The position numbers and the translations under genes are program-made. DNA of 64,000 bases from Shinisaurus crocodilurus (lineage: Eukaryota; Chordata; Lepidosauria; Squamata; Shinisauridae): contig CM037879.1 in NCBI GenBank assembly GCA_021292165.1, forward strand, positions 289,390,272-289,454,271, written 5' to 3'. Positions 31,401-46,400 of this stretch are shown piece after piece. The first letter of the stretch is position 1. Every line of letters starts with the position of its first letter. The notes under the pieces are model-generated. The model was not told the origin of the DNA and did not search any database. It saw nothing but the letters and a program-made list of their open reading frames with translations.

Positions 31401-34400
31401 GCGATACGTACATAAACAAAAGGCATTTTCTTCATGGTTATGATCGATTCAGCAGGAATGGAACTGTGGCAGCGCAGCACTGGAACACTGCAGCGGCGCC
31501 TCCTTGCACACTTCGCTCGTTAACTCGGGCTGCAAATAGTGCTCCTGGAGAGGAAGAAGAAACAACGGTCAACTGGCGCTACGCAAGAAGCATCCGATCG
31601 ACAGCCTGCTCAGGAGAGGGTGACACCTGGAATACCGGACACTAAGAGCCTGATCCAGCGGTCTGCAATGGGTGCCCGTGGGCGCCCATGTGCCCGCAGA
31701 CCTCTCTTGGTTCCCACCGGATTCCCTGCCACTCCCGATGTTAATTTTATTCCTCAAGATTTTTTTAAAAATTGTATTTTATTTTTTCCGGGAGGCTGCC
31801 ACGCGACTAAAGCGAAGAGCTGCCCCTCCAGCGCCATCTTTATTCAGGTTCGAAAGTGTGGTCTTGTGTTCTGGAGCTCTGACCCCACACCTCTGCCTTG
31901 CTACTTAGGTCCTTGGGTGAGTTACTTTGCTTTTAGTCTCACCACTTGGCCTTCTGGGAAATTAGTGTTTTGCGACGACCCTGCCGTGCTCACCATAGCA
32001 GCCATTTTATGAGAACGCCCACAACTCTCTCTCAGAATTTCAAATGTTCCCACTGACCCCAAAAGGTTGGGAAGCCCTAATCCTTTTCATGTGTAGTCAG
32101 AATGGAAGAAAGGTCCCCTGTGTTTCAAATTCAGAAATGTATACACTGCCTTTCAGCCATGCTTCCAGGACAGGTTACAGAATAAAAATAGAAGGAGTGC
32201 CTCTGCTAAGATTTGGTTGTGTGCGAACTGTAGCCTTTCCTGTTGAAGGCAGATGAAGCTGACAGCTGATATTCATGCCTTGGTCTCATCCAGATTAGAT
32301 TACTCTGTCATGCACCCTGCCTGAAGCTGCCCTCGACAAGTGTTCAGAAACTGCAGCAATGGCCAGAGTAATTTCTGGCATTTCCTTTTCAGAACATGTA
32401 ATTCCACTTTTGTGTAAGTTGCACTGGTTTCCATCTTGTTACTGGAGCCAATTCACAGTGATGGTAATGAGGGATTTACGGATTCTGTTAAATCCGTGCT
32501 CGTCTGTGTTTTGTGGATTGTCGGGCATCTTTCGTTCCGTCATCCACTCACTGAAGGAATCGGGATTGATTGATTGATTGATTGATTGTTTATTTACGGT
32601 CATAGACCAAAACCACTTCGTACAAAATCGTGCATAATCATACTCAATCTACATTAGAACATACAAAGGTTCATTAATATACAAACAGTAAAGCTTTAAA
32701 ATTCACCATAAGTGTTAAAAAAAAAAATTAGATTAAAACTAGATGGTATAATATTTTTTTTACTTCTGCTCATATTTGGTGCGGATGTTAACCACGTAAG
32801 CACAAAACTTGGCTACCTGTCTTGTAATGTTCAGATTATCATCAGCTAGCCATTTTCTTAAACAGAACTTTCATAGATTTCATAGATCATCGAGTTGGAA
32901 GCGGCCTGCAAGGCCATCGAGTCCAACCCCCTGCTCAATGCAGGAAACTAGAGGAGGGGTCTCCCATCCAAGTAATCACCAGGCTTGACAAGCTGAGCCA
33001 GCGTAAGCCATACGGACAGATATGATAAAGTTACTAAAAAGGGGGAAATAAATTTAGCCCTCATTTCAGTGTAAAAAGGACAACGTAAAAACATATGACC
33101 CGTGGATTCAACTTCTCCCGAGTCACATGGGCAGAGTCTCTCAGAGTAAGGTATTTTCAAATACTTTCCTTGCAATACGGCCGACGGAAAGGCCTCACAT
33201 CTAGCTAAAGAAAAGCTCTCCTATAAGGGTAAACTGCCAAGTTCATAAGATACGGGGACATCGTCATAATATATCTACGGTTGATGGAAGATATATAACC
33301 AGGAGATTTTAGCAGATCTTGTTGCCTCTCTATATCTAGGATCCTCTGTTTAATAATGTTTCTTGCCCGATCAACATTTTGAGCAAGAAGGGCATTGGGC
33401 GATAAACCCACACTTCTAAGTTTGGATTTGATCGCCCTGACCCATCTAGGTTGCAAGTTGTCATGTGTTATTAGTGGAAATAAGCCCTTTATATTACTAT
33501 TGCAATCTCAACCATAAATAAGCTGTTGAGACAAATTTTTGCTTCGATTTTCGTTACACCTGTTTCCAGAATGTCGTTCTACTTGTGCCAATTCGCATTA
33601 GCGCAAGAGCAGGCCTGCACAAATGTGCATTAACACAAGTAGAATGAAATTCTGCTTTAAAAAAAAAAAAAATCAGATTCTGTCAATGAGCTTGAAAACA
33701 AGCTACGTCTGTCTTTTTTGAGGTTCCACAGTCATCTGCTGCCGAATTTCGGCCAGAAAATGCTATTTATTTATTTTTTACTGCCACCGCAGAATAGGAT
33801 GGGGAGGGGGCATATTGCCCACCCATTCTAGACCTTCCTTCCCTCCTGAACGTGCTGCCATCTTTTGTGTGGCATTTTATCTTGCCTTAGGCACAACAAG
33901 TGAGAAAAAGCGGGATTTAAGTTTAAATAGAATAGACAGGACATAAATCCAGTGTTTTCTGCACACTTCTGCCAATATGTTATCACCTCCGCAAAACGGC
34001 TCTTGTACCCACCCAAACAACCGCGTAAGGCCCCTCCAGTGGTCGGCCTAACTCACCCCGGCGAATGTCAGGAGCTCGCTTAGGCGCGTCGGCACGATGA
34101 GGCGCGTCTTGGCCCGCGTGACGGCCACGTACAACAAGTTCCATTCGTCGTCAGGGACCGAGTCTAGAAGAAGAGAAAACAAAGGCAAAGAGGACGGGCA
34201 GGAGACACCGGATCAGAAGCTGGATGATTTCCAGTCGCACACGCCTCAGGACAGACCAGTTTACAGGTTATATCTGGGAGGGGAGGCGGGAGAAAAAAGC
34301 ACGGGCCTCAGGCTTGCACATTCATGGGCTGCGGCCTCCTCCTCCTGAGGACAAGCGCGCGACCAAGTGGTGGATCCCCAAGATTCTCCAGACCAGTGTT

Positions 34401-37400
34401 CTCCAACCTTGGGTCCCCAGATGTCTTTGGCCTACGACTCCCAGCATGCCCCAGCCAGCAGAGCTGGCTGGGGCATGCTGGGAGTCCTAGGCCAAAGACA
34501 TCTGGGGACCTAAGGTTGGAGAACACTGCTCCAGACCATGTCTCAGGGAGATACTAGGCTCAAATAGTCATGGGACCCTCCCAGTTTGGACGTTCGCTGG
34601 TCTCCATGGGCCAAGACTTCCCCAAGCTGCTGCCTTCCCTCCAGATGTTTTTTGACTTCCAAGTCTCATCAGCCCCTGCCACTATGGCTAATGGTCAGGA
34701 GTTGTATGCTGGGAGTTGTAGTCCTAAACATCTGGAGGGCACCAGTTTAGGGAAGGCTGCCATAGCTGCATGGGAATCTGGCCTTACACCAGGCCACTCT
34801 GTTTGCTCCTCTAGCTCAGGGGCTCTCCAACCTTGGGTCCCCAGATGTTGCTGGACTACAGCTCCCAGAATCCCTTGCCATTAGCCAAGCTGGCTGGGTA
34901 CGCTGGGAGCTGTAGGCCAACAACATCTGGGGACCCAAGGTTGGAGAGCCCTGCTCTAGTGTAACACTGCCTGCTCCGAATGGCAGTGGCTCTCCAGGAT
35001 TGCAAAGCCTAACCTACCTCACAGGGTTGTTGTGAGGATAAAACAGAGAGGAGGAGGATTATTATTATGTAAGCCGCCTTGGGTTCCTTGCAGGAAAAAA
35101 AAGGCGGGGTATAAATATAATAAAATAAAATAAAAATAACCAGCAGCCAAATGTAGATCCGTGAAAAACGCTACCTTACTGGAATCTAGGGATTTGGAGG
35201 CTTGGAGTTGCAAGACTGCTCTAGGAAAACAGGTGTCATTAAACGTTCTATGAACCTTATATAAATGTTTTATAGGACACAAAATAATGGGCTTCAGTGC
35301 GAGGAAGGCAGATTTCGGCTGAACATCAGGAAAAATGTTCCAAAAGGTCAGAGCATTCAGACAATGGAACCGACCTCCTAGGAAGGTGGTGGGCTCTCTG
35401 TCACTGGAGGTATTCAAGCAGAGACCGGACAGCCATCTGCCAGGGATGCTTTAAACTGGATTCCTGCACTGAGCAGGGGGTTGGACTCGATGGCCTCAGT
35501 GGCCCCTTCCAACTCTAGGATTCTACGACCTGAAACAAGAGAGTGCTGTGGCACGTAATATGACCTGTGAAATGGACTCTGTGTAACCTGGGAAGCTGGC
35601 TCTGTGTGGTTTGGTGATAACCGCAGGATGTACATTTACAGCTGACTAACCTTGATCTGAAGTCTCTCCAGGGTTGTTGAGAGCAGGACCCCATCAAACC
35701 TGGTTTGCACAAGCCGTCGTTTGCTGGCTTCAAACAAAACCAGCAAACTACGGTTCGCCACAAACCGAGATCAAACGTTTCCGATCTTGGGAGACGGGGC
35801 AGGGCAGCACGCGGGTTTGGATTGTGCCTACTCGTTCTCACAACACTAATTTAGCATCTAGCACAGTGTTCTCCAACCTGGGGTCCCCAGATGTGTTTGG
35901 CCTACAACTCCCAGCATGCCCCAGCCAGCTACGCTGGCTGGGGCTTGCTGGGAGTTGTAGGCCAAAAACATCTGGGGACCCCGAGGTTGCAGAACACCGA
36001 TTTAGCACTTTGCCCAAAGAGCCCCTCTGTCGTCGTGATGCCGATCCGCCTCTTTGCCCTTCCACAAGGAAGGAAGCTGGTGCCACCTCAGGGGCAGCCT
36101 CGGCCCTTCAGTTCCAAGAATGCGCCCCCCCTGTTGCCTTTCCCAAAAGGGACCACCCTGGGAGCCCACTCCCCACAGCGGCATGCAAGGCCAACTAGAA
36201 AGGAGGACATGGTGTGGGTTTGCTCAGATCGGCCTCCAAGGCTGCAGCGGTGCTTGTCTCTCAGCAGGGCCAAGGGGGGAGGGAAAGCATGGCCCGGAAG
36301 TTGGGGCGGGCAACGTCCAAGGGTCCGAGGAATTTGCAACTCCCAGAACCCACCACGGGCCACACACCCCCTCCCAAATTGCCACCACCAGCATGTAAAA
36401 CACCGCTCCCAGAAGGGAAGCTTGAATTTGCATTAAAACAAGGTGTGTGGTCCCCACAGAAAAGGCCAGTGGGGGGGGGGGGCGCGCAAGCAGCCCGAGG
36501 GGGCCACACGCACGTTGCCCACCCCTGTCGTAAGCCAACATAAACGCCGGCAGCAGGTGAAAAGCGAAGGACGGGGGCCTTCCTTACCTGCGTGGAATAC
36601 AGGCATCCCCGTGTAACTGAGCCGCGTAAGAGGGAGTTGCAGGAAGTCAGCCGCTACTTGGACGGTGTCGAATTCCAGCCCTTTGGCCTTGTGCACGGTG
36701 CCCAGGACATAATCTTAAAGCACACAAAGCAGAACAGGATGCATTTGCCATCGTGCCTTTCCCAGCGCTTCACAAGACACGATCCCACTTGTATATTATT
36801 TTACTTATTTACAATATTTAGATACCGCTCTGCATCTAAAAAGATACAGGAGCAGTGAACGATAAAAGGAATAAAACGCCATATTAAAAGTTTTTGAAAG
36901 TTTATTTATTATTTATTTTATTATATTTATACCCCACCTTTTTTCCTGCAAGGAACCCAAGGCGGCTTACATAATCCTCATCCTCCTCTCCATTTTAGCC
37001 TCACAACAACCCTGTGAGGTAGGTTAGGCTGAGAGTCAGTGACTGGCCCAAAGTCACCCAGTGAGCTTCATGGCCGAGCGGGGACTAGAACCCGGATCTC
37101 CCGAGTCCCCAGTCTAACACTCCCACCATTACGCCACACTGGCTCTCTGTTTTGTTTTAAACAGAATACCAGTAAAAACTGTGGCTGGTCAATCGAGGAA
37201 GGCTTGTTAAGATGCCTTCGGCAGGCACCGGGATCATGACAATGTTGGTGCCTGCCTGACCTCCAGAGGCAGGGAGCTCCACAGAAAGGGAGCCACCACA
37301 CTGAAGGCTCTTCTCCTGGTGGACTCCTGCTGGGCCAAAGGTCCATGCGGAACCACCAGGGGCATGCCACCCGATGACCCTCGGTGCTGCAGCTGACCTC

Positions 37401-40400
37401 AGCAGGTTGATCAGGGAGAAGGCGCTCTCTCGAGCATCATGGAATCAGCCAGCGAGGCGGGCCAGAGAATTACCATCACCCCAATATTGCAGGTAGAGAG
37501 AAAAGTCTGGTTGACACACACAGCAGAATGAGATGGTGGGCTCCTGAGCTGAGAGAACGGATGGTACCACTTCAGACCGGGGAGGGGGTGTTGGATTATC
37601 AAGCTTGTGCTTGCTTAAAAGTTTTTCTTTCAGTAAAACATAATCAGTTGGCACTTCAGCATTGCAATGCTGAAGGTCTTTGGAACAGGTGTTCCTTGTT
37701 TCTATATCTAGATGTCTTTGGACATCTAGTAGGAGAGGTGGGTGTCACATAATATGACAGTTGCTGTACTGTCATATGCCTGTCCTGATTCCCATTGGCT
37801 CTCTGGCACAGCTGGGTGTGTATGTTTGCTGTGCTTTCTGCTTCTTCGTCTCTCTTCTTCTAAATTTCAGATGTCTATGTTATGCTCTCCGAACTGTCTT
37901 TGTATCTTGTAGTCTGTAATTATTTTATGAAATATAATAAAACAAGTTAGACTAGCAAGGCGTCGGTCCTGATTGCTGCAAGGGAGCAGGAGGGCTACAA
38001 GTCGGACTGTGGGTGGAATTTACTCTTTGTGTGCTGGAAGCTAAAAGCAAAGTAGCAGGTACACAGGTAAAGGACTGCCAGGACTTTAAGCAGGCATCTG
38101 AATTCCAACAGGGGGCTGTCATATTTTCCATTGCTCCCCTACATGAAAGAACTCCCCACAAAACTAACATGGGTAGAAAAGCATTTGTTGGGTATGTCCC
38201 GTCCCGTCCCGTCCCCCCCCCCCGAGGTGCTTTTGTTTCGTTTTTATACGGAGGAGCTTTCAAGCGTTGCATTCTGATAAATATAATATTATTCTGATTG
38301 ATAAATATAATAAATAATAATAAATAAATTCTGTAGGGATTGGGCCCACCCTTCCTACAGAGGAGGATCTGGGAACAGATTCTGAGGAAGATGAGGAGGA
38401 GGGGAGGAAACCTGCAGCTGGGTCCCCAAGGCCAGCGGACTTAGACCCAACAGGCAGGGAGGATCAAGCAGTGTCAGATTCCGTGGGGAAGCAATCTGAG
38501 CTCTCTGATCGGGAGGAGGGCGACTCAAGCGTGACTAACCCCCGGGTCAGACGTCAGCTAAGGAGGATGGACCAGCTGAGCAGTGTCAGGCGCCCCAAGA
38601 GACTGGCCCTTAAGAATAAGGACCCGCCTTAGGGGTGTGGGCGCGAGTAATTTCAGCCTGGGAGGGAAGAGAGGTTCCCAGCTTGGAATCAACTTCTCAA
38701 CAATGGGGCAATCTTCCTTAACGGCTGGCATTCTTGCGCCTCTGGCACACCGCGCATGCGCCTACCCCCCCCCGCCCCCCCTGCAATGCTACACCAGCAC
38801 CCCAAGCAAGTGAGAAAGGAGGAGACCGTAGTGAAGGGATCCAAGTTGAGATTGTTCTATATTTGGCGGGCATCTGTAAACAAAACTCAGGTTTCTTGAG
38901 GGTGCGGAAGGGCCCGAGCGATGGCTGTTGATAAACTTGCAGGTGGAATACCCAGCACCATCACATGCGTCGGATGAAGCAAGACAGACTTCCCAACCTG
39001 ACACCCCTCCAGAAGTTTTGGACTTCAACTCCCATCAGCCCCTGCCAGCATGGCCAATGGTCAGGGATGCTGGGAGTTGTGGTCCAGACCAGAACAGGTC
39101 GAGGGAGACTGAAGCAAGAGGTTGCCATATACATGAAATCAGTTCGTCCTTTAAGGAGCCAAGATCTTACTGTCTTGCTATCTGGCTGTCTCTTATTTCA
39201 GCTCATTTCAACCATCGATTGATGCCCTGAACGTGTAAACCAGGCGTGTTGAGCCTCTTTCAGCCCAAGGGCCGGATTCCATTTCAGGGAAGCTCTCGGG
39301 GGCCGCATACCAGTGGTGGGCGGGGCCAAAGGCAAAAGAGGGCGGGGCCAAAATACCCACAACACTAGCACAGCATAGCTTAGAACTCTTCCTGCCAGTA
39401 ACCGAGCCTCAGGAGAGACATGTCAACCTTTTAGGAAATGGTGCAAAAGCCAAGAAACTGGAAGGGGAAGCAGCTGGTGACGTGGCCATCTCTGCAAGCC
39501 GGGGTGGGCTGTATTTGGTCCAATACCCCTCCTCTAAAGCAAAAGTCTCACAGTCCTTTACCTGCCGCTTCTGGAGCGCAGACGTGACACCGCGATATCC
39601 TTTCTATCAGCTCAGGAATGCGCTCCCTGTACTTCTCCACGATGGCGATCTTCACCTCCAGCTGCTTATCTTCGGCCTTCACCACGTAGTCCTTGATGCC
39701 GGCAAAGCCCTTCTCGACCCACCGCCTGAGAAAGGGGTCCTTCACCTTGTGTTTCACTGAGAACACACACAAATCAGGACAAAGCGAGGGCAGAGCTAAA
39801 TATTTACGAAGGGCACGGGGCTGCCACTGAAAATGGCAGCCCTGTGCTGAGTTTCCCCATTCCTCCCAGCAACCTTTGCAAACCGAAGTAGGAAGAGGCT
39901 GCAGGCAGGCAGGCTGGCTGACAGTCCCTCTATGGAGCAGCTGATCATCTCTGCCACCGAGTCCTTTAGCCCGAGCTAGGCTGCCCATTAATCTGACATC
40001 ACTTCTCGAACCTTCCACAATCTGTCCTCTGCTTGGACCCTAGTTTGCACTTTGCTCTGACTTGGATCTGATTCTGCCTTGCCTCTGATTTGAGTACAGG
40101 GTATTTGAAGGACCACCTACATCCGTATGGAGCTGCCCGTGCTTTAAGGTCACCTTCGGAGACCCTACTCGCTGGCCTCCACGAAGATCACTGAGGTTGG
40201 CAAGCAGTAGAGACAGGGCCTTCTCAGTGGTGGCCCCTCCCAAGAGATACACGGCTAGCTCCCTCTGTGGCTGCTTTTAAGAGGGGTGAAAAACATACTT
40301 CTCCTCTCTGGCATTTGGTTGTATGATATTTGCTGCTGTTAAGATATTTGAAAATTTATTTTATTTTAACAAGTTTAATTTTAAAATCTTTAAAATTTAA

Positions 40401-43400
40401 GGAGCTTTTATAATTGGTTTGATACTAAATTGAACCCTTTTTATACTGTAAGGGTGCAATCCTATGCAAGTTTAGACAGGAAAAAAAGGCCTACAACTCC
40501 TAGCACAGCTGGCTGGAGCATGCTGGGAGTTGTACGCCGTTTTCTGTCTAAACTTGCACAGGATTGCGCCTTAAGTCACCTTGAGAAGACCACCATCTTG
40601 AAAGGCAGCTAAGAAATATATTAAACAAATCAAATTAATAAACAGAGCGTGAGCTTGAAAACTTTCTTGCCTAGCTTACATTACAGTTGGACTCTGGATC
40701 AGCTTACCTAAGCCCACTCACAAGCCAGGACTGCTGACCCAATTCCTGACACAATTAGAAGAACTGGTTTGAATCTGATGACACAAGAGGGCTCTGCAGC
40801 AAAACGTTGGGAGTGTGGGTTGCTCCTGTTAAGTGTTCCAGCCAGCCATGCCCTCTTCTATGAGACTCCATTCCAATACCCTCTCTCCTGAGTTTCCATC
40901 CCCCACCCAGCATCCTGTGGCCACCGAGTATATGCACAGTCCTCATCGCACTGTTTGGGAGGAGAGTTTGGGCCCCCCCGAGGGTTTATTTCCTAACGAG
41001 TCTTTGTACTTCTGCACACCTTGGGGTCCGTCCCCCCACAAGCATGCTGATGCCTCCCTCTCGTTTGTCAGTGGCCCCGTTTTGCCTCCAATCCCGTTGG
41101 CACTCACCCGCTGAGTTCGCTAGGAGGAGGAGTGACTGCTCTAAAGCGCCACAGTCACTTTGGAAGACCCCAAATGTGCCGTGGCTCTGCTTCTCTCCCC
41201 CCCCCCCCGCCGCCCCCCGACTATGCAGAGAACCAGAAAGGGAGCACTTTGCTGCAAACACGCCTCACGAGCGTGCACCAGGCGGGATACTCACATTCGG
41301 GATGCAGGAGCTTCCAGATGTCGTGAATCTTCTCCAGGCCAAAGGCTTTGAGCCCCTAACAGACAAGGAAAAGGGTAGAAGACATCTCAAGCTTCCGCTG
41401 GAGAGTTCTGTGTCTCGGGTTCACGGACCGTGTGCCCGGCCACACTGCCGTGCGTCTGCGCCCCTCTGTGTCCTCTGAACAGCGTCAACGCCAACAGCAC
41501 GCCTCCGTGTCGTTGACCGGCCTTGGAATAAACTTATCGACGACGCGCTTGACAAAGGTGCTTTCGAGGGGACAGATCCCCAGAGGGCCAACTTCCTAAC
41601 GGGATAGACTGCCTTGGGAAGTGGTGGGCTCTCCGTTGCTGGACGGATGCTGTAATGCAGTGTTCTCCACGCTTGGGTCCCCAGATGTTTTTGGCCTGCA
41701 ACTCCCAGCATGCCCCAGCCAGCGTTGCTGGCTGGGGCATGCTGGGAGTTGTAGGCCAAAAACATCTGGGGACCCAAGGTTGGAGAACACTGGTTTAAGA
41801 AAAGGACTTTGCCCTATGCCCCCTTCTCCCCTTTCCAAGGTTGCTTTTCCGACCTTGACGGCCAGACAGCGTGGTTCTCTCTTCGCCGGCTGCAAGGGGT
41901 TGGATCCCCGACGCCCCCTTCCAAGGTCGGAGTGCTGTCTGTGACCTCGGGGGGGGGGGGAATCCCTCAGTCAAAGTCTAGGGACCACAGGCTTGCGCCT
42001 TAAGTCTGTTTTAGGATTTCATCTGCCACTTCCATCTTTGGCTTTTCCGGCTGCGTTTCATCGTATTGATTTTACGCTGCACGCCACCCTGAAATCGAGT
42101 ACAATGTGCAGGGGGTTCCGTAAACATTTTAAACAAATAAATATAAAGATGCCCATGTCTCTCTACTCTTTACTTCTTTCCGCTCCGGTAGTGACTCCTG
42201 CATTCCACAGTGCTGGAGTGGAGACAGAACTGAAGAACGGCTAGATTCCCAGATTATTGTTGGTAGTAATACTAAGAGGGAAAAGCTTTGGACTGAAATA
42301 TGCTGCAGGCCAAAAACATCTGGGGACCCAAGCTTGGAGAAAACTGTTGTAGTAGCTACATCCCGGACTGCAGGGCCTGCACTGAACAGGGGGTCGGAGT
42401 ACATCTGGCAGGTGCAATCCTGTGGAGCAAAATCCTTATGTTACTTTGCCATGGGTTTCGCAAGACACGTAACCCCGGTTGGAGTCGCATGTTTCACTTA
42501 CCCCAAGCAAGTGTATTTTAGCCGGTGGCTCTTGACCAGTCACATTCACCGCCTCGTCAAAGACGGTGTGGTTGTTCCGGGCTAAGCGGGCCACCTTCCC
42601 CGTCACGTCGGTTCCGCTGATATCACCTGCCAAAAGCAGCTGTCCCAAGTTAGCCGGGCCGAGGCGACGAGCAAGCAAACCTTAAAACACGCACAGAAGG
42701 CAACATGCCCGGCTTAAAAAAAAAAAAACACCTCACCCTCCCGGGTGCTCCCCACCAGGGTCTTCTTCCGGACTTTCTTGCAGATATCCAGAATGGTGGC
42801 ACCAACGTACGCTATTTCGGGGCCGAACCGGAAACTCTGCAAAAGGGAAAGCAAGCAAGGGTGAGGGGAATGGGGAAAGGACACTTGAGAAACTAAACGA
42901 GAGTAAAATTCACAGAGAGAGAGAGAGAGAGAGAGGCAGAGAGAACAGACACTTCCAGGACCCCACAGACTGCCCCCATGCGGCTTCAACAGGCCTCAAA
43001 GCCGAGTTATACCCGTGAGCGCCAGCTCAGCAGCGCCAAAATCATAGGGGAAGTGACGGGGGATCCTTCAGGAAATCCGCATGCTCCACCCCACCTTTAA
43101 TCAAATTGTGCCCCCCCCCCACAATACCCTTCTAAAAGGAGTATCTAACGGTGCAATCCTATGCATGTTGAGACAGAAAAAAGTCCTACTAGATTCATAG
43201 ATCATAGAGTTGGGAGCGGCCCACAAGGCCATCAAGTCCAACCCCCCTGCTCAATGCAGGAAACTCGAGGAGGGGGTCTCCCATCCAAGGAATAACCAGG
43301 CCTGACCCTGCTTAGCTTTCCACGCTCAAGACAAGCTGAGCCGGCGTGAGCCACAGATTAAAGTCAGCAACAGCAGCAAAGTGAAGGAGCTCATGTGGCC

Positions 43401-46400
43401 AGAAGTGAAGGGCTGCTCTCAAGCCTCACCTGCGTGAGGTAGAAGATGTGAGAATGCTGAATTTCAGACATAGCGTTGACGGCACCCCGGAAGGTGTAGA
43501 TCTGCTGGTGCGGGTCTCCTACCAGGATCACACCACACGGCTGGGAACGGACGATATGCAGAATCGCTACAGAAAGAGGAACAAGGTATTTAAGGCACAA
43601 CCCTATCAGCATGTTTGGACAGAAAAATGTCCTACAGCTCCCAGCATACCCCAGCCAGCCATGCGCCCTTAGCTTAGTTACATAATTAGTTAGTTCAGTA
43701 GCTAACCATAACATGTACAAGCTTTCAGGATCTCCAGATTTCTTCATCGGGCAAGATGTCGCAAAAAGCAGGAAAATTAAGGGTGCAATCCTATGCACGT
43801 CTAGACAGAAAAAAGTCCTACAGCTCCCAGCATGCCCCAGCATGGCTGGCTGGGGCACGCTGGGAGTTGTAGGACTTTTTTCTGTCTAAACGTGCATAGG
43901 ACTGCACCTTTAGTGGGAGGGGAAGAGACGCTCCTTGTTGTAAAGAATCCCAAGCCAAAACATTCTGACCGGGCGTAAGAAGCACGCTACGCAGTGCGCA
44001 CTGTATTTTTGTGGGGTTCATTGTTGATTTGGGGGGGGGAGAGGGGGAGAGTTTTCCCCTAGGGGGAAAAACGAAACAAAAAACTTGCAATGTCTCTCAC
44101 TCTCCTGGCCAAGAGGAACTCTCCTTATTTTGTAATGCTCCCCCCCCCCGATAATTGCCAAAACAGGGTGCCCTTTTCTGGGGGCGGGTGGGTGCAAAAA
44201 GTCCCTTGTAAAGCTCCGCCCCACCCTTTTTGGCACAACCCAACATGTTACTCACCGGGGGTGCAGTCTTGGGCCTCATCAACAAAGATCGCATCGTAGT
44301 TGGAAAGCAAAGGCCTCTGAAGCTGCCAGAGCTTCAAGTAGCCTAGAAAGGAGGACATGGTATTGTAAAAAAAAATAAATAATAATAATTCAGTGTCCCA
44401 TATAATACCACTCAGTTTTTAAGCCTAAGGGCTTCTCTGGCCACAGTGTTCTCCAACCTTGGGCCCCCAGATGTTTTTGGCCTACAACTCCCAGCATGCC
44501 CCAGCCAGAGGTGAAGGGGGGGTCTTGTAGGCGAGCAGTGGCCAAGCACGGGTCGAGAGCCAGCGGAGTCCAAGCGAGGGCCAGAGGCAAGAAGGCACAT
44601 CCAGACGCAGACCAGGTTCAGACAAGGGCCAGAGGCAGAGGCGGGATTGAGAGTCAGGCTAGATTCAGTCACGCACCGAGCAGAGCAGGGCCAGAGGCTA
44701 GAGGCGTCGGTCAGGAACAGGCGACGGTCGAGCACGGTTAGGCAAGAGCTGGAGCTAGTCACAGAGAGTCAGGAGCCGGCTGCGACAGCACGAGGGATCG
44801 TGTTGCTGTGGCAAAAGCTGGAGGGCCGCGGCAGCCCTTACGTAGCCCTTCCAGCAGCTCCCAGCTGGTCTGCATTAGCAGGCCCCAGAGCAGCTGGAGG
44901 TAAAGGGCCAAATCCTGAGAAGAGGGGTGCTGGCCAGGTTGCTAACTGGCCAGTGGCTACTAGGTGGAGCGGTGCTGGCGAAGCAGATCCCGACAGCTGC
45001 TTTTGCCTGCGGGAATCGGCTGGCAGCGGCATGCCCCGCCTATTCGGCGTCAGCAGCACAACCTACAACAACCTGTCCCCCGCCCCCCATCCCCCCCCAT
45101 AACCCCACTTACCATCGTGGGTCATCTTATACGCCAACTCTCTGGTTGGGTCCAGCATTTGCATATTGGCCCATATTCGTCTTGCTTCCATCACAATGAC
45201 CTAGGAAACGCAAGAACGTAAAACGGTGGCTTGTTAGGTTGGGGGAAAGGGGCATCAAATCCAGCACGCCGCTCTCGAGCGCAGCCGGCCGGGTGTCCCA
45301 AGAAACTCCCCCTCGGGACACGAAGGAGGCCGCCAGCACTCGCCCAGTTACCTGGCAGAGAGCGGCTATTTTTTTTGTCTGGCGAGCAAGAATTCCCTGA
45401 GACTAGGTCAGGGGTAGTCAACCGGGCGCCCTCCAGATCTTTTGGACCACAAGTCCCATAATCCTTCAACATTCTTTGGGACCGCAGGTGGGCTGGACCA
45501 GGGGCCCTGGGCCCAGTCTGCAGAGGATGGCTGGACCCAGGCAGGCTTGTGAGGGAGAGGGCCATTGCCAGGTGGAGCCAAAGGCAAAGGGGGAGGGACC
45601 AAAGGGGAAAAGAGGGTGGGGCCAAAATCCAAGTATATTTTAGCATAAAGCTCTTCCTGCCTGTACATTAGCCTTTGGGCATTTCAGCCTTTTAGAAGGG
45701 GGGGGGAACTGCATAAAAGCCGGGAAACCACCACACGATCGGCAGCCAGGGGGAAAGCGGGAGGAGCCAGGGAAGGGTGAGATATGCGGACCCCCGGCGG
45801 GCCGGAGGTTCCCCACCCCTGCCTTAACCAGTCCCGACGGAGCCAGACTGGCCTGAGAGCCACGTTATTCCTCCGGGTCCCAGAAAAGTGGCCGAGCGTC
45901 CCAGGCTGCCGGCGCTTCTAACTTCACAGTAGTCTTGTGGTGGGGCCGGATTTCCTAGCTGGCCAGTAGGAGCTTGCTGACCCCTGCACGAAGGGGATGA
46001 CTGTCTTTCTGCCGGTTCCCAGCGTCTGGCACAGGGATACTGCCACTGACGGTGGCGGTCCCATTAACCTTTCATGGCTAATGGGGACACCGAGAGACCT
46101 CGTATTTATTTAGTTTTTTAAAGCATCTAAGTTACTGAGCTTCGCCTCAACTGGTGGCTGCGAGGTCCACATGTGAGACAAGGATCACGGTAGCTACTAG
46201 CACAGCCTTTCCCAAGCCTGGTGCCCTCCAGATGTGTTGGACTACAACTCCCAGCATCCCCCAGCCAGCATGGCAAGCAAAAGCGTTCTTATTCAGGCAG
46301 GCCTGTAAGTCTGTTGCTGAAGGGGGGGGGGTCGATTGGGTTGAGTACCGTTTCTTTCTTTCATTGTTGAGTTTTTAATTTTGCTTTTAATGTATTTGAT

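Noticed and set aside
40449..40573. piggyBac-type element by TTAA flanks
   Set aside because: TTAA is seen on only one side in each copy. The other copies have CTAA, GTAA or TTTA, so the class is left open.
44520..44900. Purine-rich imperfect repeats as a coding exon
   Set aside because: The phases do not fit FBH1, whose flanking exons join perfectly without it, and the composition is repetitive.
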